From: Dehalococcoidia bacterium
GTDB taxonomy: Bacteria; Chloroflexota; Dehalococcoidia; Lucifugimonadales; SHYF01
Length of the DNA: 7,853 nt
Direction of reading: 5' to 3'
NCBI GenBank assembly: GCA_009692985.1
Contig: SHYF01000074.1
Coordinates: 1-7,853, forward strand
Shown here: in pieces, positions 1-5,392 of the stretch
Layout: each line of letters begins with the position of its first letter
Position numbering within the stretch: position 1 is the first letter of the stretch
The notes under the pieces: model-generated
What the model saw: the letters and a program-made list of their open reading frames with translations, nothing else
Databases searched by the model: none
Told to the model about the DNA's origin: nothing
Position numbers and translations under genes: made by a program

Positions 1-2
1 TC

Positions 3-251
3 CGAGACAGGTACAATCCCGACATGGTAGAGCTTTCGTCGGTGGAGGATCCTGCAGATGGGCAGGTACTGAAGCAGCTTATTGAATGGCACCGCCACTA
101 CACGGGCAGCAAGAAAGCACTCAGAATACTGGATAACTGGGACAATATCTCTTCCAAGTTCGTCAAAGTCATGCCTATAGCCTATCGCAAGGCGCTGGAG
201 GCCCGCGGCCAGAAGCAAGCCCCGGAGCTGGAGCTGGTACTGCATGGGTAA
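3..251 (+). CDS. gltB: Glutamate synthase large subunit, C-terminal end (partial)
   Basis: The reading frame is open from the left edge (first full codon at 3) to the TAA at 249-251, so only the last 82 residues are present. The tail has the features expected at the C-terminus of the GltB alpha subunit: a RYNPDMVEL segment, a stretch on controlling the sequence 'LIEWHRHYTGSKKA', and the ending 'NWDNISSKFVKVMPIAYRKAL'. GltB hydrolyses glutamine and passes ammonia to 2-oxoglutarate at an FMN/3Fe-4S centre, which is known for the family; those domains lie upstream of the window. The internal ATG at 24 is not a real start because homologous sequence continues upstream of it. The gene overlaps gltD by 8 bases, which implies translational coupling and a common operon. 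Confidence 0.9.
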   Translation, partial: RDRYNPDMVELSSVEDPADGQVLKQLIEWHRHYTGSKKALRILDNWDNISSKFVKVMPIAYRKALEARGQKQAPELELVLHG

Positions 252-1704
252 AGTCACTGGGTTCCAGGAGTACCGCCGCAAGCCACCTGAGCGCCAGCCT
301 ACCACCGAACGCATCGGACACTGGCAGGAGTTCTACCAGCCGTGGCCAGAGTCTAATGCCAAGGAGCAGGCCGCACGATGCATGGACTGTGCCGTGCCTT
401 TCTGTCACACAGGCTGCCCTCTGGGAAACATAATCCCCGACTTCAACGACCTGGTGTACCGTGGCCGGTGGAAGCAGGCCCTGGAGAGACTCCACGCCAC
501 CAACAACTTCCCTGAGTTCACCGGCAGGATATGTCCCGCTCCCTGCGAGGCTTCCTGCGTCCTGAGCATCAACCAGGACCCGGTGACTATCGAGTACATT
601 GAGAAGGCCATTGCCGAGCGTGGTTTCGCGGAGGGATGGATCAAGCCACAGCCTCCAGCCCAGAGAACGGGCAAGACGGTGGCGGTGGTAGGCTCCGGGC
701 CGGCAGGGTTGGCGGCGGCGCAGCAGCTCAACCGCGCTGGGCACACAGTCACCGTCTTTGAGCGGGACAACTATATAGGCGGTCTGCTAACCCTTGGCAT
801 CCCGGACTTCAAGCTAGACAAGCACGTCGTCCAGCGCCGCGTGGACATCATGTCCCAGGAGGGCATCTCATTCAAGACCGGCGTCAACGTGGGCGTGGAC
901 ATGCCCGCCGGCGAGCTCCGGGCCACCTTCGATGCCGTGTGCCTGACCGGGGGTTCCACCGAGGCCCGTGACCTTCCAATGCCAGGCCGCGAGCTCAAAG
1001 GCGTCCACTTCGCCATGGAATACCTTACCCAGCAAAACAAGATATTAGCGGGAGAAAAGATATCGTCCAGGGGCCGCATCTCCGCCGAGGGCAAACGTGT
1101 GGTCATCCTGGGCGGCGGAGATACCGGGGCCGACTGCCTGGGCACCGCCCACCGCCAGGGCGCGGAGGTGGTTCACCAGTTCGAGATATTGCCCGAGCCG
1201 CCGAACACTCGCCTGTCAGACAACCCGTGGCCATACTGGCCTCTGGTGCTCAGGCTATCTGCCGCCCACGAGGAAGGGGGGCTTCGGGACTACGCTATCT
1301 CAACCAAGCGTTTTTCTGGGCGCAACGGCCGTGTGCAGAAACTGCATGGCGTGAGGGTTGAGTGGCAGCGCGACGCCACTGGCCGCTTCGCCATGAAAGA
1401 GCTACCTGGCACCGAGTTTGAGGTGGAGGCGGACCTGGTGCTGCTGGCCCTTGGCTTCACTCACCCGGAGAACTACCTGCTCAAGGGCCTGGGCGTGGAG
1501 CTGGACCCCCGTGGCAACGCCAAGGCTGGCGCGGATATGATGACCAGCGTCCCTGGCATATTTGCCGCCGGAGACATGCGCCGTGGTCAGTCGCTGGTGG
1601 TGTGGGCCATCGCCGAAGGGCGCGAGGCCGCTCACCATTTGGACAAGTACCTCATGGGTTCCACCAAGCTACCCCGCAGCCTGCCCGGGGCGCTGCCGAG
1701 GTAG
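244..1704 (+). CDS. gltD: Glutamate synthase [NADPH] small subunit
   Basis: This 486-residue protein is the beta subunit of glutamate synthase. It takes electrons from NAD(P)H through FAD and 4Fe-4S clusters to the GltB partner, so that glutamine plus 2-oxoglutarate gives two glutamates in the cytoplasm. The N-terminal cluster-binding region shows cysteines at 46, 49, 54 and 58 and again at 97, 101 and 105, the usual two-cluster pattern. The FAD-binding GSGPAG motif is at about 150-155, the NADPH-binding GGGDTG motif at about 290-295, and the C-terminal FAD motif 'GIFAAGDMRRGQSLVVWAI' follows near 437. The length is normal for GltD. The ATG at 244 lies inside the last codons of gltB (shared ATGGGTAA), so translation is probably coupled. 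Related flavoprotein subunits such as the NADPH-dependent dihydropyrimidine dehydrogenase PreT share this fold, but the adjacent gltB end makes GltD the clear call. Confidence 0.96.
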   Translation: MGKVTGFQEYRRKPPERQPTTERIGHWQEFYQPWPESNAKEQAARCMDCAVPFCHTGCPLGNIIPDFNDLVYRGRWKQALERLHATNNFPEFTGRICPAPCEASCVLSINQDPVTIEYIEKAIAERGFAEGWIKPQPPAQRTGKTVAVVGSGPAGLAAAQQLNRAGHTVTVFERDNYIGGLLTLGIPDFKLDKHVVQRRVDIMSQEGISFKTGVNVGVDMPAGELRATFDAVCLTGGSTEARDLPMPGRELKGVHFAMEYLTQQNKILAGEKISSRGRISAEGKRVVILGGGDTGADCLGTAHRQGAEVVHQFEILPEPPNTRLSDNPWPYWPLVLRLSAAHEEGGLRDYAISTKRFSGRNGRVQKLHGVRVEWQRDATGRFAMKELPGTEFEVEADLVLLALGFTHPENYLLKGLGVELDPRGNAKAGADMMTSVPGIFAAGDMRRGQSLVVWAIAEGREAAHHLDKYLMGSTKLPRSLPGALPR

Positions 1705-1730
1705 GGATCCGTCGTCTGGACATCTCCATA

Positions 1731-1788
1731 TTTGAAGCGTTTTTTCAAACGTGGCCCCGTTTTTGAAATAACCAACTTGTTATTTCAA
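1731..1788. repeat. Alternating AT-rich inverted repeats between gltD and nadE
   Basis: Four short complementary segments follow one another in this AT-rich spacer: TTTGAA (1731-1736), TTTCAAA (1743-1749), TTTGAAA (1762-1768) and the arm ending TTTCAA (1783-1788). Segments 1 and 2 can pair around a 7-base loop. Segments 2 and 3 can pair instead. The last hairpin, TTGAAATAAC (1763-1772) with GTTATTTCAA (1779-1788), is a perfect 10-bp stem with a 6-base loop. None is followed by a clean T-run on either strand, so it is not a textbook intrinsic terminator. It may end or process the gltBD transcript, or be an operator site for nadE; neither is shown. Confidence 0.6.
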
Positions 1789-1844
1789 TCCACTGCAATA
1801 AGCTAGACCCTCCGCTTGCCCACGCCCAGCCCGAATAACGCCCG

Positions 1845-1853
1845 TGGTATACT
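1845..1853 (+). promoter_or_regulatory. Extended -10 promoter of nadE (leaderless start)
   Basis: The sequence TGGTATACT matches the extended -10 form (TG-n-TATAAT, 5 of 6 in the hexamer at 1848-1853). No convincing -35 lies 16-18 bases upstream, which is tolerated by extended -10 promoters. With the usual spacing, transcription would start at about 1860-1862, on or just before the ATG at 1862. No Shine-Dalgarno sequence precedes that ATG. The two facts together suggest a leaderless mRNA. Confidence 0.6.
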
Positions 1854-1861
1854 TCACCCGT

Positions 1862-3601
1862 ATGCGTACCTTCCGGCTGGCCATGGTCCAGATGAACCCC
1901 ACGGTGGGCGACCTGGAGGGCAACACTGCCAAAATCCTCCAGTACATTGATGACGCACGCTCCCTGGGCGCCGACCTGGCGGCCTTCCCGGAGCTTGCTA
2001 TCTGCGGCTATCCGCCCGAAGACCTGCTTTTCAAGCCCCAGTTCATTCGCGATAACCGTCGCTATCTGGACCAGGTGGTGGCCGCCAGCAAGGGCATCGC
2101 CGTTGTGGTTGGCTTCCCCCACGCCGATGGCGACCTGTACAACGCCGCCGCGGTGGCCTACGACGGCAAGCTGGTGGACATATACCACAAGATGTACCTG
2201 CCCACCTACGGCGTTTTCGACGAGGACAGGTACTTCCGGGCAGGCCGCCGTTGCCCCGTCTATGTCATCAACGGCGTTGGTGTGGGCGTCAACATCTGCG
2301 AGGACATCTGGTACGCCATGGGGCCAACGGCAGTGCAGCGGGACGCCGGTGCTGAGTTGATAGTCAACATCAACGGCTCGCCCTACTACTCTGGCAAAGG
2401 CAGTTTCCGAGAACGCATGGTGGCGGCCCGCGCCCAGGACAATCAGCTTTTTGTCTCCTACGCCAATATGGTGGGCGGGCAGGACGAGCTTGTCTTCGAT
2501 GGGGGCAGCATGGTCTTCGACCACCGGGGTGAGCTGGTGATGCGCGGCCCACAGTTTCAGGAGGCACTGGTGGTGGCCGACCTGGACGTTGAGCCTGTTT
2601 TCAGCGCCCGCCTGCACGATCCCAGGCCCCGCAAGGAGAACCAGGAAACGCTGCAACAGATAGGCACTCCTGTAAAAATTCATGTTTCGGACTACCAGGA
2701 CGGCGGTACACGGCCTGCCCTTCCAAAGCAGGAGTGGCAGACATTGGAGCCCCTGGCTGAGGTCTATTCTGCCCTGGTAATGGGCACCCGGGACTACATC
2801 CGCAAGAGCGGGTTCCAGAAGGTGCTCCTGGGCCTCTCGGGCGGTATTGACTCCTCGTTCACTGTCACCGTGGCTGTGGACGCCTTGGGCAAGGAGAACG
2901 TGGTGGGTGTGGCTATGCCCTCTCGCTATTCCTCCGAGGGGAGCATCCTCCACGCCCGGCAGGTGGCGGATAGCCTGGGCATTGAGCTTCGCACCATTCC
3001 AATCGAACCCGCCCACCAGGCATACCTGGATGTGCTGGAGCCAAGCTTTCGAGGCACGCAGCCTGGCGTTGCTGAGGAGAACATCCAGGCTCGTATCCGT
3101 GGCAACATCCTGATGGCCCTCTCCAACAAGCTGGGATGGCTCGTTCTCTCCACAGGCAACAAGAGCGAGCTATCGGTGGGATATTCGACCTTGTACGGCG
3201 ATATGGCTGGCGGATTCGCCGTGCTGAAGGACGTGCCCAAGACACTGGTCTACCGCCTGGCGGAGTGGCGCAACGCCCACGGCACTCCCCGCAACGTGAT
3301 TCCAGAAGAGGTGCTGAATAAGCCACCCAGTCCGGAGCTGCGCGCCAACCAGATGACAGAGGAGGAGCGCATACCTTACCGCCTCATGGACCCCATTCTC
3401 AAAGCATACGTGGAGGACGACCGCACCTTTGATGAGATGGTGGACATGGGGTTCGACCCAGCGCAGGTGAAGCAGGTGATACAGTGGGTGGACAGCAACG
3501 AGTACAAGCGGCGGCAGTCTCCACCAGGGGTCAAAATAACGCCGCGCAACTTTGGCCGCGACCGCCGGATGCCCATCGTGAACAGGTACAAGCATTTCTA
3601 G
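1862..3601 (+). CDS. nadE: Glutamine-dependent NAD+ synthetase
   Basis: This 579-residue enzyme makes NAD+ from nicotinic acid adenine dinucleotide, ATP and glutamine, the last step of NAD biosynthesis, in the cytoplasm. Residues 1 to about 275 are a nitrilase-type glutaminase domain with the expected catalytic triad: Glu44 in 'FPELAICGYPPEDLL', Lys110 in 'HKMYLPTYGVFDE' and Cys146 in 'VNICEDIW'. The synthetase domain follows, with the ATP pyrophosphatase P-loop SGGIDSS at 326-332, 'STGNKSELSVGYSTLYGDM' near 430-448, and 'KPPSPELR' near 487-494. The C-terminus 'RNFGRDRRMPIVNRYKHF' is typical. The length fits the two-domain (glutamine-using) form. A GTG at 1844 would add six residues, but it overlaps the -10 element; the ATG at 1862 starts the conserved MRTFRLAMVQMNP block. 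The gene has its own promoter and sits 157 bases after gltD. Confidence 0.96.
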   Translation: MRTFRLAMVQMNPTVGDLEGNTAKILQYIDDARSLGADLAAFPELAICGYPPEDLLFKPQFIRDNRRYLDQVVAASKGIAVVVGFPHADGDLYNAAAVAYDGKLVDIYHKMYLPTYGVFDEDRYFRAGRRCPVYVINGVGVGVNICEDIWYAMGPTAVQRDAGAELIVNINGSPYYSGKGSFRERMVAARAQDNQLFVSYANMVGGQDELVFDGGSMVFDHRGELVMRGPQFQEALVVADLDVEPVFSARLHDPRPRKENQETLQQIGTPVKIHVSDYQDGGTRPALPKQEWQTLEPLAEVYSALVMGTRDYIRKSGFQKVLLGLSGGIDSSFTVTVAVDALGKENVVGVAMPSRYSSEGSILHARQVADSLGIELRTIPIEPAHQAYLDVLEPSFRGTQPGVAEENIQARIRGNILMALSNKLGWLVLSTGNKSELSVGYSTLYGDMAGGFAVLKDVPKTLVYRLAEWRNAHGTPRNVIPEEVLNKPPSPELRANQMTEEERIPYRLMDPILKAYVEDDRTFDEMVDMGFDPAQVKQVIQWVDSNEYKRRQSPPGVKITPRNFGRDRRMPIVNRYKHF

Positions 3602-3616
3602 CCGCGGCACAACCCA

Positions 3617-3645
3617 TTGACACCAGGCCAGTGCTTGCGTACAGT
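3617..3645 (+). promoter_or_regulatory. Sigma70-type promoter for the riboswitch transcript
   Basis: A perfect -35 hexamer TTGACA (3617-3622) is followed after exactly 17 bases by TACAGT (3640-3645, 4 of 6 matches to TATAAT). The predicted start near 3652 lies about 33 bases before the first riboswitch helix, as it should if this promoter drives the cobalamin-controlled leader. It begins 15 bases after the nadE stop. Confidence 0.65.
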
Positions 3646-3684
3646 GGTGGTGCTCCTTAGGAACTTAACAACCGCATATATCTA

Positions 3685-3876
3685 CCCGGGCGCCAGCAAC
3701 GGCTCAAAAGAGAAGGCGGTGTGATTCCGCCACGGTTGCGCCACTGTGAACGGGGAGCCTGCCAGCACAATGCCACTGTCCGCCTAAGGCGGATGGGAAG
3801 GCGCTGGCCAGGCGATGATCCGCAAGTCAGGAGACCTGCTCGGGAAGAAAGTGCTCTACTCTGCGCCATACAGAGT
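3685..3876 (+). promoter_or_regulatory. Cobalamin riboswitch
   Basis: The conserved cobalamin-aptamer landmarks occur in order. There is AAAAGAGAA just before a GGCGG...CCGCC stem (3715-3719 with 3727-3731, loop TGTGATT), then GCGCCACTGTGA (3738-3749), GCCACTGT (3772-3779), a TCCGCC-taa-GGCGGA hairpin (3779-3793), GGGAAGG (3795-3801), GATGATCCGC (3814-3823) and the B12 box AAGTCAGGAGACCTGC (3824-3839). The closing P1 helix is CCCGGGC (3685-3691) with GCTCGGG (3838-3844): seven pairs, one of them G-U. A second helix, GCCAGC (3692-3697) with GCTGGC (3803-3808), is consistent with the multi-branched core. Just downstream, ACTCTG (3858-3863) and CAGAGT (3871-3876) form a hairpin where the loop-kissing P13 arm is expected. 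The family binds adenosyl- or methylcobalamin and usually shuts off downstream transport or synthesis genes. Here those are the S-component and lipoprotein genes, reached after a terminator. Confidence 0.93.
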
Positions 3877-3940
3877 CCGCTCCGCGATGGTTGCTTTCCC
3901 ACGGTTGGGCTAAAGGCATCGTCGCTGTCACACTAGCAAG

Positions 3941-3969
3941 TCCCCGCGTCGAGTAGAGCGGGGATTTTT
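3941..3969 (+). terminator. Intrinsic terminator, likely riboswitch expression platform
   Basis: A 7-bp stem TCCCCGC (3941-3947) with GCGGGGA (3958-3964), loop of 10 bases, runs straight into TTTTT (3965-3969) and then GTT. It lies 65 bases beyond the putative P13 hairpin and 204 bases before the S-component ATG. It is therefore well placed to stop the transcript when cobalamin is bound. A six-base segment of the aptamer, CGGGGA (3751-3756), is complementary to the 5' arm (3941-3946) and could be part of an antiterminator; this pairing is short and may be chance. Confidence 0.85.
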
Positions 3970-4010
3970 GTTACCTTGATAAGAAGGGGAGTTGGGTGTG
4001 CTGGCATCAC

Positions 4011-4091
4011 CCGCTCACCCTGAGCTTGTCGAAGGGAATGAGCGGTGATCAAACCTCGCTCGTATGGTTCGACAGGCTCACCACGAGCGGG
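4011..4091. repeat. Dispersed palindromic repeat, copy 1
   Basis: The unit is two hairpins side by side. The left one pairs CCGCTCA (4011-4017) plus CCCT with AGGG plus TGAGCGG (4039-4045). The right one pairs CGCTCGT (4057-4063) plus GG with CC plus ACGAGCG (4083-4089). Their loop regions, TGAGCTTGTCGAA (4021-4033) and TTCGACAGGCTCA (4068-4080), are complementary at 12 of 13 positions, so the whole unit is also one large imperfect palindrome. A second copy lies at 7612-7719. It resembles REP/BIME-type intergenic elements that are usually present in many copies per genome. Here it sits in the leader between the riboswitch terminator and the S-component gene. Confidence 0.85.
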
Positions 4092-4160
4092 GGGGCACCC
4101 CATCTTATTGTCAACAAATCCAAACGGGTTGAAAGCAACGGGTCAGGATATGTCAATGGA

Positions 4161-4168
4161 AAGGGAGG
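4161..4168 (+). promoter_or_regulatory. Ribosome binding site that fixes the S-component start
   Basis: AAGGGAGG is a strong Shine-Dalgarno sequence, 5 bases before the ATG at 4174. In-frame ATGs at 4150 and 4156 and a GTG at 4045 have no such site, and 4045 lies inside the repeat. Confidence 0.75.
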
Positions 4169-4173
4169 TTATC

Positions 4174-4812
4174 ATGGCAGAACACACCGATGGTTTCATT
4201 CAGGCACGGGCCGTCCCTGGCCCCTTGGCCAGAAGGTGGCCAAGGGCGCTGGTCGATGCAGCCGCCATCCTGGCCTTCGTGGCCGCCATCCTGGCTACCA
4301 ATTACGCCCTGTCCAGTTTCCCCAACGTCAAGCTGTTCGACCTGATGGTATTCCTGGCAGGCTACACCCTGGGCTTCCGGCGCGGCGCGGCCGTGGCTGT
4401 GCTGGCCTGGCTGGTCTATGGCAACTTCAACCCTTACGGCCCGACGACCCTGCCGCTTCTGGCCACCGTCATAGCTGCCGAGACGGCCTATGCCGGCGCT
4501 GGCGCCTTCATTCGCAGGATGGTCGCGCCAGAGAGCGTTCGATTGTTGCCGAGCAGGGGTAGCCTGCTGTTCGCCGTGGTGGCTGTGGTGGCCACCATGG
4601 TCTACGATGTGGCCGCCAACGTCTATACAGGCGTCTCCTGGGCCATGCTGTCCGGGTCTAGCGACTACGCCCGCTGGATAGTGACAGCCCTGTTCAACCC
4701 GGGGGCCCTCTTCTTCACAGCGGCCCATCTATCCAGCAACGCCCTGTTCTTCGCCGCCTTTGCTCCGCTATTGATCAAAGGGGCCGAGAAGATCAGGAAT
4801 GGAAAAGGTTGA
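4174..4812 (+). CDS. ECF transporter S-component-like membrane protein, probable cobalamin specificity
   Basis: This 212-residue protein is very hydrophobic, with about six membrane segments near residues 26-47, 54-68, 71-84, 91-115, 131-150 and 165-201. Size and layout match substrate-binding S components of energy-coupling factor vitamin transporters. Supporting details are the small-residue run 'AAAILAFVAAILA' in the first helix (S components use an AxxxA-type motif there to contact EcfT), 'FLAGYTLGFRRGAA', and 'NFNPYGP' before the fourth helix. The start is set by the strong ribosome binding site at 4161-4168. The gene lies directly downstream of a cobalamin riboswitch and terminator and is followed 2 bases later by a transcobalamin-like lipoprotein gene, so cobalamin or a precursor corrinoid is the most likely substrate. 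That specificity comes from context, not from recognised binding residues. No ATPase or EcfT gene is nearby, as is usual for group II S components that share one energizing module. The S-component call itself is by pattern; another small integral membrane protein is possible. Confidence 0.75.
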   Translation: MAEHTDGFIQARAVPGPLARRWPRALVDAAAILAFVAAILATNYALSSFPNVKLFDLMVFLAGYTLGFRRGAAVAVLAWLVYGNFNPYGPTTLPLLATVIAAETAYAGAGAFIRRMVAPESVRLLPSRGSLLFAVVAVVATMVYDVAANVYTGVSWAMLSGSSDYARWIVTALFNPGALFFTAAHLSSNALFFAAFAPLLIKGAEKIRNGKG

Positions 4813-4814
4813 TA

Positions 4815-5276
4815 ATGCGCACAAGCACACGCAGCGTTGTTCAAGCTCTTGGCTTGCTGGCTGTCGTCGGACTGCTGCTGGCGCTCGTAGCGTGTGGGAC
4901 CAAGGAAAAGGCCGCTGTACCAACGACCATAAAAATTAGCATGCTCATTCAGTCCAGCGAACAGGACGCACGCTGGTTCCGTAACGTCGAGGTTGCCAAG
5001 GGGACAGATGCCTATGAGCTGACGGAGAAAGTGACCCAGGGCGGTTTGAGGTCCACCTACTACGCGCTATACAGGTCGCACTTTGTAGACTCCATCCTGG
5101 GCGTTGAGAACAAGAACCCCAAGTTCTGGCTCACCTACGTTTGGAGCGAGCCGGAGAAGAAGTGGGAACCCCTGCCTGTAGGCGCTGACCTCTACTCGCT
5201 CAAGGACGGGCACATCCTGGCATGGTATTATGCGGACACCACTAACGAGAAAGCACTTCCCACAGCAGCCCCATGA
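4815..5276 (+). CDS. Lipoprotein with DUF4430 (transcobalamin C-terminal-like) domain
   Basis: The 153-residue product starts with a lipoprotein signal: MRTSTR, a hydrophobic core (about residues 8-26), and the lipobox LVAC with the acylated cysteine at 27. The mature part from about 39 to 140 has the DUF4430 pattern: a short strand (TIKISMLI), 'DAYELTEKVTQGG', 'DSILGVENKNPKFWLTYV', then 'PVGADLYSLKDGHILAWYY'. DUF4430 is related to the C-terminal beta domain of transcobalamin and intrinsic factor, which covers bound B12. The protein is therefore likely a surface-anchored cobalamin-capturing partner of the S component just upstream. The ATG at 4815 lies 2 bases after the upstream stop, with AAAAGG 6 bases before it. 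A TTG at 4809 would overlap the upstream gene and is less likely. B12 binding is inferred from the domain and the riboswitch-led operon. Confidence 0.78.
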   Translation: MRTSTRSVVQALGLLAVVGLLLALVACGTKEKAAVPTTIKISMLIQSSEQDARWFRNVEVAKGTDAYELTEKVTQGGLRSTYYALYRSHFVDSILGVENKNPKFWLTYVWSEPEKKWEPLPVGADLYSLKDGHILAWYYADTTNEKALPTAAP

Positions 5277-5315
5277 CCACCACTACTTGAGGGCAAGCCG
5301 TTCCTGGCAGGGGCT

Positions 5316-5349
5316 AAAGGGGGTGTCTCCTTTGCTCCTGTTTTCTTTT
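5316..5349 (+). terminator. Possible weak terminator after the lipoprotein gene
   Basis: AAAGGGG (5316-5322) and CTCCTTT (5327-5333) form a 7-bp stem with one G-U pair and a GTGT loop. The T-rich run TTTTCTTTT (5341-5349) begins 7 bases after the stem, farther than in a typical intrinsic terminator, so the call is weak. It would end the cobalamin-uptake transcript before the next gene. Confidence 0.3.
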
Positions 5350-5353
5350 CCCA

Positions 5354-5369
5354 CTCTCCTGCAGGAGAG
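5354..5369. repeat. Perfect 16-bp palindrome upstream of the oxidoreductase gene
   Basis: CTCTCCTGCAGGAGAG reads the same on both strands and lies 24 bases before the GTG start at 5393. It is not followed by a T-run on either strand, so it is more like an operator site or a leader hairpin than a terminator. No protein that would bind it is recognised in the window. Confidence 0.55.
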
Positions 5370-5392
5370 GAGGATTAAGGGGGTGAGGTCAA

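Noticed and set aside
1745..3016. 423-codon open frame on the minus strand
   Set aside because: It lies opposite nadE, which carries all catalytic motifs of both domains. The minus-strand translation is rich in His and Val with no recognisable family pattern, as expected for the shadow of a GC-rich gene.
3657..3936. Short open frames on both strands between nadE and the terminator
   Set aside because: They coincide with the cobalamin aptamer and its expression platform. The conserved bases there are explained by RNA structure, and there is no ribosome binding site.
4011..4091. CRISPR array or insertion-sequence end
   Set aside because: There is only one palindromic unit here and one similar unit 3.6 kb away, with no regular spacers, no transposase gene and no target-site duplication seen.
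4045..4173. Earlier in-frame starts for the S-component gene (GTG 4045, ATG 4150, ATG 4156)
   Set aside because: The GTG lies in the palindromic repeat and the two ATGs lack a ribosome binding site, whereas ATG 4174 follows AAGGGAGG at ideal spacing.
3996..4562. 188-codon plus-strand open frame starting upstream of the S-component gene
   Set aside because: It begins inside the repeat region and runs out of frame with the S component, whose own frame has a strong ribosome binding site and clear membrane helices.
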